A DNA stretch of 12,639 nt from Promethearchaeota archaeon (GCA_019894735.1 JAGXOB010000067.1:1-12639), one strand, 5' to 3'; numbered from the stretch's first letter, positions 1-5,796 are shown. Numbers and translations: made by a program. Notes: generated by a model from the letters alone, not told the origin.

Positions 1-32
1 ACCCTATATTCTAACCACTATACCAAGAGCGC
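1..32 (-). tRNA. tRNA 5' part (truncated by window edge), possibly tRNA-Gly
   Basis: Read on the minus strand from 32 to 1 this is the 5' half of a tRNA. A seven-base acceptor strand GCGCTCT is followed by TG, then a D arm whose stem GTAT pairs with ATAT (one G-U pair) around the loop AGTGGTTAGA, then one A and GGGT, the start of the anticodon stem at the edge. The GTATAGTGGTTAG core closely resembles eukaryotic tRNA-Gly and tRNA-Asp, and the GCG start favours Gly. The anticodon, T arm and 3' acceptor strand lie outside the window, so the identity is not determined and pairing of the acceptor stem cannot be tested. It lies downstream of nep1 on the same strand. Confidence 0.75.
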
Positions 33-70
33 AATGTAAAAATTGAAGAAATTTTCTTAGAAAAAATTCT

Positions 71-76
71 AATATA
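71..76 (-). promoter_or_regulatory. Possible TATA box of the tRNA gene
   Basis: On the minus strand this reads TATATT. It lies about 40 nt upstream of the first tRNA base, which would allow transcription to start roughly 15 nt before the mature tRNA. It also lies downstream of the T9 run after nep1, as expected if the tRNA has its own promoter. The region is AT-rich, so a chance match is quite possible. Confidence 0.3.
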
Positions 77-93
77 TGTGATTATTATCGATT

Positions 94-102
94 AAAAAAA
101 AA
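94..102 (-). terminator. T9 tract after nep1
   Basis: Nine consecutive A on the plus strand read as T9 on the minus strand, about 19 nt past the nep1 stop codon. Archaeal RNA polymerase terminates at such U tracts. This is the natural end of the yhbY-rnp4-nep1 transcript and separates it from the downstream tRNA. Confidence 0.5.
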
Positions 103-120
103 CTTTCTTATACTATTTGG

Positions 121-795
121 TTATAAGATATCGTTAGAAATTTCATAATATCCAATAACTTTACTTAACGCTACCCAAGCGTCAAGATGATAATGAGAAA
201 TTGACACAATTCTATTGCTTAAACTTAATACTTCATCTGAAAAATAACCTTTCTGATAACAACCTACTATAACTACATAGTTTTTGTTTAGATTCTTATT
301 AAATAATTCTAAATGATTTTTCACCAGTTCTCCTTTACTGGAAAAAAGTATTATCTCTTCATTACTGAAAGAATTCACTATTTCGCTTAGATTTTTTTTA
401 ATTCTTGAAATTAATAATAAATCTTCTGTCCTTATTTCGTCTTCTATTAGTAACTTTGCCATTAAACCTTTGAATCTATTATAATTTCTCGCGATTTTGA
501 TTTCTGGGTTAATTTCAAATATTTTGTTATTTAAAGTATGAATGTATAGTTTTAAATTACCACTTTTACTCAACGGAGAGCCTAAAGCGTTTAGAAGGCA
601 AATATGAGTAATATCTGGACGCCCTCTTTTAGTTACATCTTTCAACTTACCCATTGCCATGTGGTGCAAGGCATTATCAAGGAGTTTTGATGGATAGGAT
701 TGATTTTTTAGATTTTTCTGAATAGCGGGATTATTTTTAATCTCCTTGGGAATTAACTCTAATCCACATTCTGCTAAAATTACTGTTAAAGGCAT
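121..795 (-). CDS. nep1: Nep1/Emg1, rRNA pseudouridine N1-methyltransferase
   Basis: A SPOUT-class (alpha/beta-knot) methyltransferase that uses SAM to N1-methylate a conserved pseudouridine in the helix 35 region of 16S rRNA, a late step in small-subunit assembly. At 224 aa it has normal archaeal length. Family signatures are RGRPDITH (57-64) followed by LLNALGSPL, the RNYNRF motif (103-108), the knot-forming SAM loop around VGCYQKGYFSDEV (177-189), and a C-terminal stretch containing LDAW (204-207). The loop normally reads close to GxFPHGDFS; here Cys-Tyr-Gln-Lys-Gly-Tyr replaces part of it, a noticeable deviation inside the cofactor site. The ATG start gives the usual N-terminus (LTVILAE is the first strand). 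It is the last gene of a minus-strand operon after rnp4 (36-bp gap) and ends before a T9 tract. Confidence 0.95.
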   Translation of the reverse strand: MPLTVILAECGLELIPKEIKNNPAIQKNLKNQSYPSKLLDNALHHMAMGKLKDVTKRGRPDITHICLLNALGSPLSKSGNLKLYIHTLNNKIFEINPEIKIARNYNRFKGLMAKLLIEDEIRTEDLLLISRIKKNLSEIVNSFSNEEIILFSSKGELVKNHLELFNKNLNKNYVVIVGCYQKGYFSDEVLSLSNRIVSISHYHLDAWVALSKVIGYYEISNDIL

Positions 796-831
796 TTTTT
801 AGGTAATTTTTTCTTTTTTTCTTTGTACATA

Positions 832-1161
832 TTACTTTACTTTAATAAAATAACGAGTTGTGTGATTACAATCTAGGCAAGTAGTTGAAACATGAGATCC
901 ATTTCCTTTTGAATGTATTCTTGTTCTGCAATTAATTCCAGGATAAAGTAATCCTTTACAGCTATGACAAATCCGTTTTCTCCAATTTTTAGGAACCCGA
1001 ATTTTAGCTCTCTGGGCATATCGTCTTGCTAGATAAGTATACCTATTTGCTAATTCTTTATCGTTAGGAAAAGTATCGTGCGCTTTTTGAAACAAATAGT
1101 TCATTCTTGTATCAGCTATTCGTTTAATGATTGCTTTATTGTTCCGTTTATTTTTAGCCAT
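832..1161 (-). CDS. rnp4: RNase P protein component 4 (Rpp21/Rpr2 family)
   Basis: One of the protein subunits of archaeal RNase P, which trims tRNA 5' leaders; in archaea it partners Rpp29 and contacts the specificity domain of the RNA. The 109-aa basic protein has the family's two parts: an N-terminal helical region (about 8-53, with ANRYTYLARRYAQRAKI) and a zinc ribbon with C65-x2-C68 and C95-x2-C98 as ligands. C78, in the loop between them, is an extra cysteine. The N-terminus MAKNKRN is basic and starts at ATG. It is the middle gene of the yhbY-like > rnp4 > nep1 transcript, 21 bp after the first gene and 36 bp before nep1, so it is probably co-transcribed with rRNA-processing partners. 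Confidence 0.93.
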   Translation of the reverse strand: MAKNKRNNKAIIKRIADTRMNYLFQKAHDTFPNDKELANRYTYLARRYAQRAKIRVPKNWRKRICHSCKGLLYPGINCRTRIHSKGNGSHVSTTCLDCNHTTRYFIKVK

Positions 1162-1182
1162 TTAGGTTAATTCTCATCAGTT

Positions 1183-1455
1183 TTAATTTTCTTTTTTTAG
1201 TTCATGCACCGAAATTACGATCATTTTTCCTCTTACATCTAAAACATGGGAATTCGTTTCCTGAGATATTTGGTCAGCAAAACTCGTGATATTTGATTTT
1301 GTAGCTACTGATTTTAGTACTTTTATTTTAATTATTTTATATCTTTTAAGCAACTTTTGTACATGTGTTAGAAATTCATCTGTAAGTCCCTTTTTTCCTA
1401 ATGTAGCGTGTGGTGAAGATAAGAGTACTTTTTTAAACTCGTTTTGATAACTCAT
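1183..1455 (-). CDS. YhbY-like CRM-domain RNA-binding protein
   Basis: A 90-aa stand-alone CRM (YhbY) domain, an RNA-binding fold found in bacterial YhbY, which associates with pre-50S particles, and in plant splicing factors. The characteristic GxxG loop is present as G20-KK-G23 followed by LT, and is followed by the helix DEFLTHVQKLLKRYK and the strand IIKIKVLK. The closing strand is LDVRGKMIVIS (72-82). The archaeal members have no firmly established role; ribosome assembly is the usual inference. It is the first gene of the minus-strand operon with rnp4 and nep1, and starts 87 bp from the divergent S19e gene. AGGTC lies 3-4 nt before the ATG and could be a weak ribosome-binding site. Confidence 0.88.
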   Translation of the reverse strand: MSYQNEFKKVLLSSPHATLGKKGLTDEFLTHVQKLLKRYKIIKIKVLKSVATKSNITSFADQISQETNSHVLDVRGKMIVISVHELKKEN

Positions 1456-1480
1456 TGACCTAAAATACTACTTTTACCAA

Positions 1481-1491
1481 AAAATTTTTAA
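1481..1491 (-). promoter_or_regulatory. Possible TATA box of the yhbY-rnp4-nep1 operon
   Basis: The minus strand reads TTAAAAATTTT, centred about 31 nt before the ATG at 1455. That would give a transcript with a leader of only a few bases. It is the best candidate in the short divergent region shared with S19e, but the region is AT-rich and the match is loose. Confidence 0.33.
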
Positions 1492-1512
1492 TCTAATTAC
1501 TCTTTTTAAATG

Positions 1513-1526
1513 CATCATATAATATT
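1513..1526 (+). promoter_or_regulatory. TATA element of the S19e cluster (leaderless start)
   Basis: CATCATATAATATT contains TATAAT at 1518-1523, centred about 22 nt before the S19e ATG at 1543. Archaeal TATA boxes sit about 25 nt before the transcription start, so the mRNA probably begins at or next to the start codon. The first 12 bases are identical to the element before eIF6 at 5766-5777. The position also argues against the in-frame ATG at 1510, which lies upstream of the TATA box. Confidence 0.55.
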
Positions 1527-1542
1527 AAAATTGATTTTGTTT

Positions 1543-1962
1543 ATGTCGATATTTATCGTTGAACCCGAGAAGCTCATTAGTACGGTTGCAGAGAAATTAA
1601 GAGAATTTCCTGAAATCAAGCCACCTGAAGGGAGTGAATTTTGGAAGACAGCATTTTTTAAGGAAATAGCTCCAATCGATAATGAAAATTTCTGGTATAT
1701 TAGATGCGCTTCAATATTAAGAAAAATAAAGAAATTTGGTCCTATTGGAGTCAATAAACTTAGAAAGCATTATGGTGGTAAAAATAAAAATGGACCAGGT
1801 CGTCATCATAGTGCTAAAGGAAGCGGAAAAATTATACGCCTAGCGTTACAACAGTTAGAAAAAGCCAATTTAATTTTAAAGCAAGAAAGAGATGGTAGAA
1901 TTGTTTCTCCAGAAGGAACAAGTCTATTAGAGAGAACCGCATATGCAATTACTAGGAAGTAA
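1543..1962 (+). CDS. rps19e: Small-subunit ribosomal protein S19e (eS19)
   Basis: Ribosomal protein of the archaeal/eukaryotic 30S/40S head, needed for maturation of the small subunit. The 139-aa product has the complete winged-helix S19e fold. WYIRCASILRKI (51-62) is followed by GPIGVNKLRKHYGG (66-79), then HHSAKGSGKIIRLALQQLEKA (88-108) with the HH and SGxIIR positions intact, and the C-terminal SPEGTSLLERTA. I start at ATG 1543 (MSIFIVEP) because family members begin a few residues before the EKLI helix. The ATG at 1510 would add 11 hydrophobic residues not seen in the family and would lie before the TATA element. It is the first gene of the plus-strand ribosomal cluster; PDCD5 follows after 32 bp. 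Confidence 0.95.
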   Translation: MSIFIVEPEKLISTVAEKLREFPEIKPPEGSEFWKTAFFKEIAPIDNENFWYIRCASILRKIKKFGPIGVNKLRKHYGGKNKNGPGRHHSAKGSGKIIRLALQQLEKANLILKQERDGRIVSPEGTSLLERTAYAITRK

Positions 1963-1994
1963 ATTAAAAATTAAAATATCTAAGGTTTTCAACT

Positions 1995-2333
1995 TTGAGC
2001 GATGAAGAAGAATTAGAAAACATTAGAAGAAGAAAACTAGAGCAACTTCAACAACAAGCAGCCCAACAACAAATAGCTGGACATCAGCAAAAGGAGTACG
2101 ACAGCCAAAAATACCAAATAATGAGAAAGATATTAAGCCAAGAAGGACGCCAACGATTGGAAAATATAAGAATAGTTAAACCTCAATTCGCAGAACAAAT
2201 CGAGCTACAGTTAATACAATTATTTCAATCAGGAAGATTACGAGGAGCTACTCCATTACCCGATAAAGAATTTAAAAAAATTTTAGAAAAAATAACAGCA
2301 GGAAGCAAAAAAGAATTTAATATTAAAAAATAA
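1995..2333 (+). CDS. PDCD5/TFAR19-family DNA-binding protein
   Basis: Archaeal homologue of human PDCD5, a small three-helix-bundle protein with disordered ends. Archaeal members are annotated as DNA-binding, but their role is not settled. PDCD5 in eukaryotes also binds a chaperonin, which is of interest next to a prefoldin gene. The 112-aa product starts with the family hallmark SDEEELENIRRRKLEQLQ, continues with a glutamine-rich helix (18-32), the core KYQIMRKILSQEGRQRLENIRIVKP (39-63), and ends with the conserved LPDKEFKKILEKI (88-100). The start is TTG at 1995, the only start giving the standard N-terminus. It sits between S19e and L39e, its usual place in archaeal genomes, only 9 bp before L39e. 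Confidence 0.94.
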   Translation: MSDEEELENIRRRKLEQLQQQAAQQQIAGHQQKEYDSQKYQIMRKILSQEGRQRLENIRIVKPQFAEQIELQLIQLFQSGRLRGATPLPDKEFKKILEKITAGSKKEFNIKK

Positions 2334-2342
2334 ACTTAGTGT

Positions 2343-2510
2343 ATGAAAATGGCGCGCAATAAAGATTTACCCTCAAAATTAAGGAGGGGCAAAAGAATGA
2401 AACAAAGTCGTTCAGTCCCCAATTGGGTTGTAAGGAGAACTGGTGGAAAAGTGAGATCCAGTCCTTATTCTAGAAGAGAATGGCGAAATACAAGACTAAA
2501 GAGAGATTAA
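2343..2510 (+). CDS. rpl39e: Large-subunit ribosomal protein L39e (eL39)
   Basis: A very short basic ribosomal protein that lines the exit tunnel of the large subunit. Translation of 2343-2510 gives 55 residues beginning MKMARNKDLPSKLRRGKRMK. The family core is clear: ARNK near the start, then a KQxRxVPxWV box (KQSRSVPNWVV, 20-30), RRTGGKVRSSP and the aromatic/basic end SRREWRNTRLKRD. Archaeal L39e usually starts at the Met before ARNK, so the ATG at 2349 (53 aa) is the alternative start. The gene lies between PDCD5 (9-bp gap) and L31e (27-bp gap), exactly where archaeal genomes place it, and reads in the same direction. Confidence 0.95.
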   Translation: MKMARNKDLPSKLRRGKRMKQSRSVPNWVVRRTGGKVRSSPYSRREWRNTRLKRD

Positions 2511-2537
2511 ACAATTATATTATAAACCTGATGTAAA

Positions 2538-2990
2538 ATGGCAAAGAAGAAATCAAAAGAAATAAGTTTGGATGATTTAGAAGAAGAACTAGTTGATACC
2601 GAGGAACCCGAAGAGGACGAAATCGAAGAAATCGAAGAATTTGGCTTAGATGGAATATCTGAAGAAGAAGAAGTCAGCGAAGTTTTTGAAGAAGAACTCG
2701 AAGAGTTTGAAGAAGAAGAAGAAGCTCCTAAAGAAGAAATTATAGACGAACGAATATATGTAATACCACTCGCAAAAGCAAGACGAGGTCCACGTAATAA
2801 ACGGGCTAAGAAGGCTATAAGATATCTTAGAGAATTTATGGAACGCCACTTCAAACCAGAGTCTTTAGTTATCTCGCAAGAAGTTAATGAAGCAATATGG
2901 GCACGTGGAATTCAAAAACCACCACGAAAAATCAAAATAAGAGCGACAAAGAATATTGACGGCCTTGTTGTTTGTTATTTAGCAGAATAA
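2538..2990 (+). CDS. rpl31e: Large-subunit ribosomal protein L31e with acidic N-terminal extension
   Basis: Ribosomal protein next to the polypeptide exit tunnel, where SRP and other nascent-chain factors dock. The normal family domain occupies about residues 69-150: IDERIYVIPL, GPRNKRAKKAIRYLREFMERHF, then NEAIWARGIQKPPRKIKIRA and DGLVVCYLAE. Ahead of it lies an extra segment of about 68 residues: a basic start (MAKKKSK) and then a strongly acidic stretch with about 36 Glu/Asp in residues 8-70. Typical archaeal L31e is about 80-100 aa and starts just before ERIY. The ATG at 2538 has no in-frame alternative that removes only part of the tail neatly. The coding DNA of the tail is a degenerate GAA-rich run, a source of length variation. 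It follows L39e directly. Confidence 0.93.
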   Translation: MAKKKSKEISLDDLEEELVDTEEPEEDEIEEIEEFGLDGISEEEEVSEVFEEELEEFEEEEEAPKEEIIDERIYVIPLAKARRGPRNKRAKKAIRYLREFMERHFKPESLVISQEVNEAIWARGIQKPPRKIKIRATKNIDGLVVCYLAE

Positions 2991-3107
2991 ATCAACATAC
3001 TCAATATTACCTGTTTTAAAAATTAATAATTTACTCTGGTCATTTAGTTTTAAAAGTAATTCTTATTACTTTATCTTAAAAAATTAAGTCTATCTTAATC
3101 ACATACA

Positions 3108-3116
3108 GAAGGTGAT
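3108..3116 (+). promoter_or_regulatory. Strong Shine-Dalgarno of the BRCT gene
   Basis: GAAGGTGAT matches the archaeal anti-Shine-Dalgarno complement GGAGGTGAT at eight of nine positions. It ends 5 nt before the ATA at 3122, an optimal spacing, but 56 nt before the first in-frame ATG at 3173. It is the best such site seen before any gene in this window and is the main reason for placing the start at ATA. Confidence 0.65.
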
Positions 3117-3121
3117 AAACT

Positions 3122-3358
3122 ATAGCAGATTTATCGTTAATAAAATTCTACCTTTCGTCAGATCTTAAAACAATGGGTAAAGAAGAAGCACAGAGAAAAG
3201 TAATTGAGAAAGGAGGCATTGTAAGGGAAGAGATTTCTACTGATTTGTGGTATTTAGTCACGAATAATTCTAAGAGTGAAACTAAAAATTACAATAAAGC
3301 GCGTAAGCTAGGTGTAACTTTTATTGATGAAACAGAATTTCTAAAAATGTTAAAATAA
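3122..3358 (+). CDS. Stand-alone BRCT-domain protein, probable ATA start
   Basis: The product is a single BRCT domain, a phosphopeptide- or DNA-end-binding module known from DNA ligases, RFC and repair proteins. From the ATA it is 78 aa. KFYLSSDLKTMGKEEAQRKV (8-27) gives the first strand and helix, IEKGG (28-32) the glycine turn, STDLWYLVTN (39-48) the second core strand, and KARKLGVTFIDETEFLKML the final helix pair, like the NAD-ligase type that lacks the conserved Trp. Starting at the only ATG (3173) would cut off the first strand. No ATG, GTG or TTG occurs in frame between the stop at 3116-3118 and 3173. The gene may be initiated at AUA, may have lost a normal start by mutation, or may hold a sequencing error. 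It stands alone between L31e and a convergent hydrolase gene; function unknown. Confidence 0.7.
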   Translation: MADLSLIKFYLSSDLKTMGKEEAQRKVIEKGGIVREEISTDLWYLVTNNSKSETKNYNKARKLGVTFIDETEFLKMLK

Positions 3359-3360
3359 TT

Positions 3361-3368
3361 AAAAAAAA
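3361..3368 (-). terminator. T8 tract after the hydrolase gene
   Basis: Eight A on the plus strand read as T8 on the minus strand, starting 2 nt past the stop codon of the hydrolase gene. A U-tract terminator is expected here, because the BRCT gene converges on the hydrolase gene with only 12 bp between stop codons. Confidence 0.45.
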
Positions 3369-3370
3369 GA

Positions 3371-5620
3371 TTAATAAATTGTATGGGTGCTACTCATATT
3401 TACTAATCGCGGCAGAATAATACTTGAATTGTATAATGGTCCAACAAGAAGAGTGTTATTCGCGATGTTAAAATTTAAATAATCTCTTGCTAGTGGTGCT
3501 CCCGTATTAGGATTTTTAGCAAAACGAGGATAGTTTGAGCTTGAAATCGCTACTCTTATCTTGTGTCCTGGAGCAAATGAATAAGCTGTTGACCAACAAT
3601 CAATCAATAACTCATAAATATCATTTTGATTTCCAGACATAAAAACTTCTGATGTGTAATTATATCTGTATCTCACAGTCAAAGAACCGTCGGTTACTAA
3701 CATAGATCGTCCGTCTGGATAGACATCGGTCAACTTAATAGTGAAATCGGTGTCAGTGCAATTTGAAGTCACAAACAGATTGCCCCAAATTCTTCCAACG
3801 GTCTCCACAGTTTCAGTTAAAACAGGGGTCTCGAATAGTAATACATCAGATCTGTTTTCAATGGGTGATTGATCCATAGGTCCTGCTAAATCAAATGGTT
3901 GATTTTGGCCTCCTAAATTTTGAATAGGGTATCGGGGATCGTATAAATAAGAAAAGTTTCCATTTACTAAACCAGCAGAATTATTACTTATTCCTCCATT
4001 AGCAGTGAAATACCATATATCGTCTACGTAATCTAAAGGCCAATCATAAGCATAACGCCAGTAATTCCACTCTTTCGAAGCAACATCCACATCCCCCATA
4101 AGATAATAAGCAACTCTCGCACCAGTCCAAGACGCAGGAATTCCCAAGAGTGATTCGTCAAATATTTTTCCTTCCCAATCGAGAAGCAAATCGAATCCAT
4201 TGGAATTTTCTGGATAATACAATTCTCCTTGTTGTCCACCATAAATTGATCCATGAGTCCATGGCCCCATTATTAATCTTTGGTGTCCTCTGGCTCGTGT
4301 TGTGCCATAATCATCATACCCTATGTAACCATCGATCGTTCCTTGAAGGAAATGGTCATACCATCCCCCTACATGAATAGCTCTTACAGATACATTTGAA
4401 TAATGAGGTCCAATTGGATTTGATAACGATGTTGAGTTGTAAAGAATTTCGTTTTTAGGAATTGTTTTAGAAAAAAGCGTATCTATTTGGTACTCCCAAT
4501 TTGTAGGACTGGTGGATTGGACCCAAGTCTCAACAGATGATTTATGATAAGATCCTTGGAAGATAGCATGATCAAACATTTCGGGTGTCCCAAACCATAA
4601 TTGTTGAGCTAATAATCCTTCTGGACCCATTCCTGCGTAGTAATATTGATTAAGACACAGAGCTGAAACGCCTGCACTAGCAATCTTACCGTTAGACCAG
4701 CTTTGATCTAATATCCAATCAATTGTATCAACACCATCTTTATAGGAATTTATGAAAAGAAGAAAACTTTCTCCTCCCTCAGAATCAGAAGTACCTCTCA
4801 AATCTTGAACGACTAGATGATAATCTTGATTCAAGTATATAGGGGAATATAACTCCGTTGCCCAACCAGATTTGCCATACGGGGTCCTAATTAAAATGAC
4901 TGGTCGAGGTGCTCCAAAAGATCCAGGAGCAAAGTAAACATCCGTAGCTAATTTAACATCATCCCGCATTGGAACCATATACGTCTGTTTTTCTTGAATT
5001 TTATATACTCCAGTTCCAATTATTATCGTAGTAGGGAATGCAATTAAGAAAATAAGTAGAATGTACTGGATAATCTTAGGGATTTTCTCGATACGCCTTT
5101 TACTATATTTTTCTAAGATTTTAGCGAGAGATAAAGCGGAGGTTTTTAATCCGTAGTAAAGGAAAGCAATTACACTCACAGCAATAGCAGCAAGGGAAAA
5201 TAAATCTTCTAAGATAAAGGTATACCATAAAATGCCTATAAGGGGAGTGAAAAAAGTTATAACTTTTCCTAAAATACTTAGTATTTTATGGTTTCTTTTT
5301 TCAGCAATGCTAGTGAGATATTTTCCACTCATCATTAAAGAATAAAAGCTAATAAACACAGTAAAGGCCAAATAGATTGTTCCAAAGAGTATTAAGATCA
5401 ATTGTTTTAAAATGAAGAATATACTCTCTTTTTGAGTAAATAAAATTTTTCTGTCGTCAGTTCCATCTGTAAAACTCTTATGATAATTTAGAAAATAGGC
5501 GATACAGTAGAATCCTCTGCAAATTAGCAACATTGGAAGGTTCTTTGTAACCATATCTTCAATTTTTAAAAAACCAAACTCTTCTAAAAAATAGAAGAAG
5601 GCAATAATCCAATTTATCAT
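3371..5620 (-). CDS. Membrane-anchored CocE/X-Pro dipeptidyl-peptidase-type hydrolase
   Basis: A 749-aa serine hydrolase of the CocE/NonD family (S15-like alpha/beta hydrolase plus C-terminal jelly roll). The N-terminal 205 residues form a membrane domain with about five hydrophobic segments (near 30-46, 67-97, 117-136, 139-160, 185-204). The hydrolase follows: MRDDVKLATDVYFAP, RTPYGKSG, VVQDLRGTSDSEG, nucleophile S319 in AGVSALC, acid D422 in GGWYDHF, and H456 in GPWTHG, so the triad is intact. The last elbow glycine is replaced by Leu. A cap and a beta-rich domain (about 530-749) with HKIRVAISSSNYPRF complete it. Basic residues (171-182) precede the last membrane segment, placing the catalytic part outside, and ten N-glycosylation sequons all lie after residue 390. 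Likely role: extracytoplasmic peptide or ester hydrolysis; the substrate is unknown. Confidence 0.88.
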   Translation of the reverse strand: MINWIIAFFYFLEEFGFLKIEDMVTKNLPMLLICRGFYCIAYFLNYHKSFTDGTDDRKILFTQKESIFFILKQLILILFGTIYLAFTVFISFYSLMMSGKYLTSIAEKRNHKILSILGKVITFFTPLIGILWYTFILEDLFSLAAIAVSVIAFLYYGLKTSALSLAKILEKYSKRRIEKIPKIIQYILLIFLIAFPTTIIIGTGVYKIQEKQTYMVPMRDDVKLATDVYFAPGSFGAPRPVILIRTPYGKSGWATELYSPIYLNQDYHLVVQDLRGTSDSEGGESFLLFINSYKDGVDTIDWILDQSWSNGKIASAGVSALCLNQYYYAGMGPEGLLAQQLWFGTPEMFDHAIFQGSYHKSSVETWVQSTSPTNWEYQIDTLFSKTIPKNEILYNSTSLSNPIGPHYSNVSVRAIHVGGWYDHFLQGTIDGYIGYDDYGTTRARGHQRLIMGPWTHGSIYGGQQGELYYPENSNGFDLLLDWEGKIFDESLLGIPASWTGARVAYYLMGDVDVASKEWNYWRYAYDWPLDYVDDIWYFTANGGISNNSAGLVNGNFSYLYDPRYPIQNLGGQNQPFDLAGPMDQSPIENRSDVLLFETPVLTETVETVGRIWGNLFVTSNCTDTDFTIKLTDVYPDGRSMLVTDGSLTVRYRYNYTSEVFMSGNQNDIYELLIDCWSTAYSFAPGHKIRVAISSSNYPRFAKNPNTGAPLARDYLNFNIANNTLLVGPLYNSSIILPRLVNMSSTHTIY

Positions 5621-5643
5621 AGATAATAATTGAGTATTCTTTG

Positions 5644-5651
5644 TTAATAAA
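5644..5651 (-). promoter_or_regulatory. Possible TATA box of the hydrolase gene
   Basis: The minus strand reads TTTATTAA, centred about 27 nt before the ATG at 5620. This spacing predicts a leaderless or nearly leaderless mRNA, as for S19e and eIF6. It lies in the 176-bp divergent region shared with eIF6, where I see nothing else of note apart from the eIF6 TATA element. Confidence 0.4.
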
Positions 5652-5765
5652 GGTTAACTACGAATTTAGATGGAAGTTTGCTAAGAACGAGATTAGCAAT
5701 GATTAATAGTAAGTTCATTTAATCTACGCATTTTTAATAAAATATTTATGGTTTAGAACTTTATC

Positions 5766-5779
5766 CATCATATAATAAT
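5766..5779 (+). promoter_or_regulatory. TATA element of the eIF6 cluster (leaderless start)
   Basis: CATCATATAATAAT has TATAAT at 5771-5776, centred about 23 nt before the eIF6 ATG at 5797. Its first 12 bases are identical to the S19e element at 1513-1524, and the distance to the start codon differs by only one base. This suggests a shared core promoter and an mRNA that begins at the start codon. Confidence 0.55.
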
Positions 5780-5796
5780 TTTCTTAGTTTTATTAG

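Noticed and set aside
57..72. Perfect 6-bp inverted repeat TTAGAA...TTCTAA between nep1 and the tRNA
   Set aside because: The arms are short and AT-rich and there is no T run at its foot; such repeats are expected by chance at this composition.
1510..1542. ATG at 1510 as the start of S19e, adding 11 hydrophobic residues
   Set aside because: It lies upstream of the probable TATA box, and the extra residues (HHIILKLILF) are foreign to the family; the ATG at 1543 gives the normal N-terminus.
2507..2854. Antisense frames across the L31e gene coding Ser- or Phe-rich proteins
   Set aside because: They are the complement of the GAA-rich acidic tail; the low-complexity translation and the certain L31e frame explain them.
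3173..3358. ATG at 3173 as the start of the BRCT protein
   Set aside because: It removes the first strand of the BRCT fold and ignores the strong Shine-Dalgarno 56 nt upstream. It is kept only as the fallback.
4033..4380. Frames of 73 and 76 codons inside the hydrolase gene
   Set aside because: Both overlap the catalytic core of a well-supported gene and have no family resemblance.
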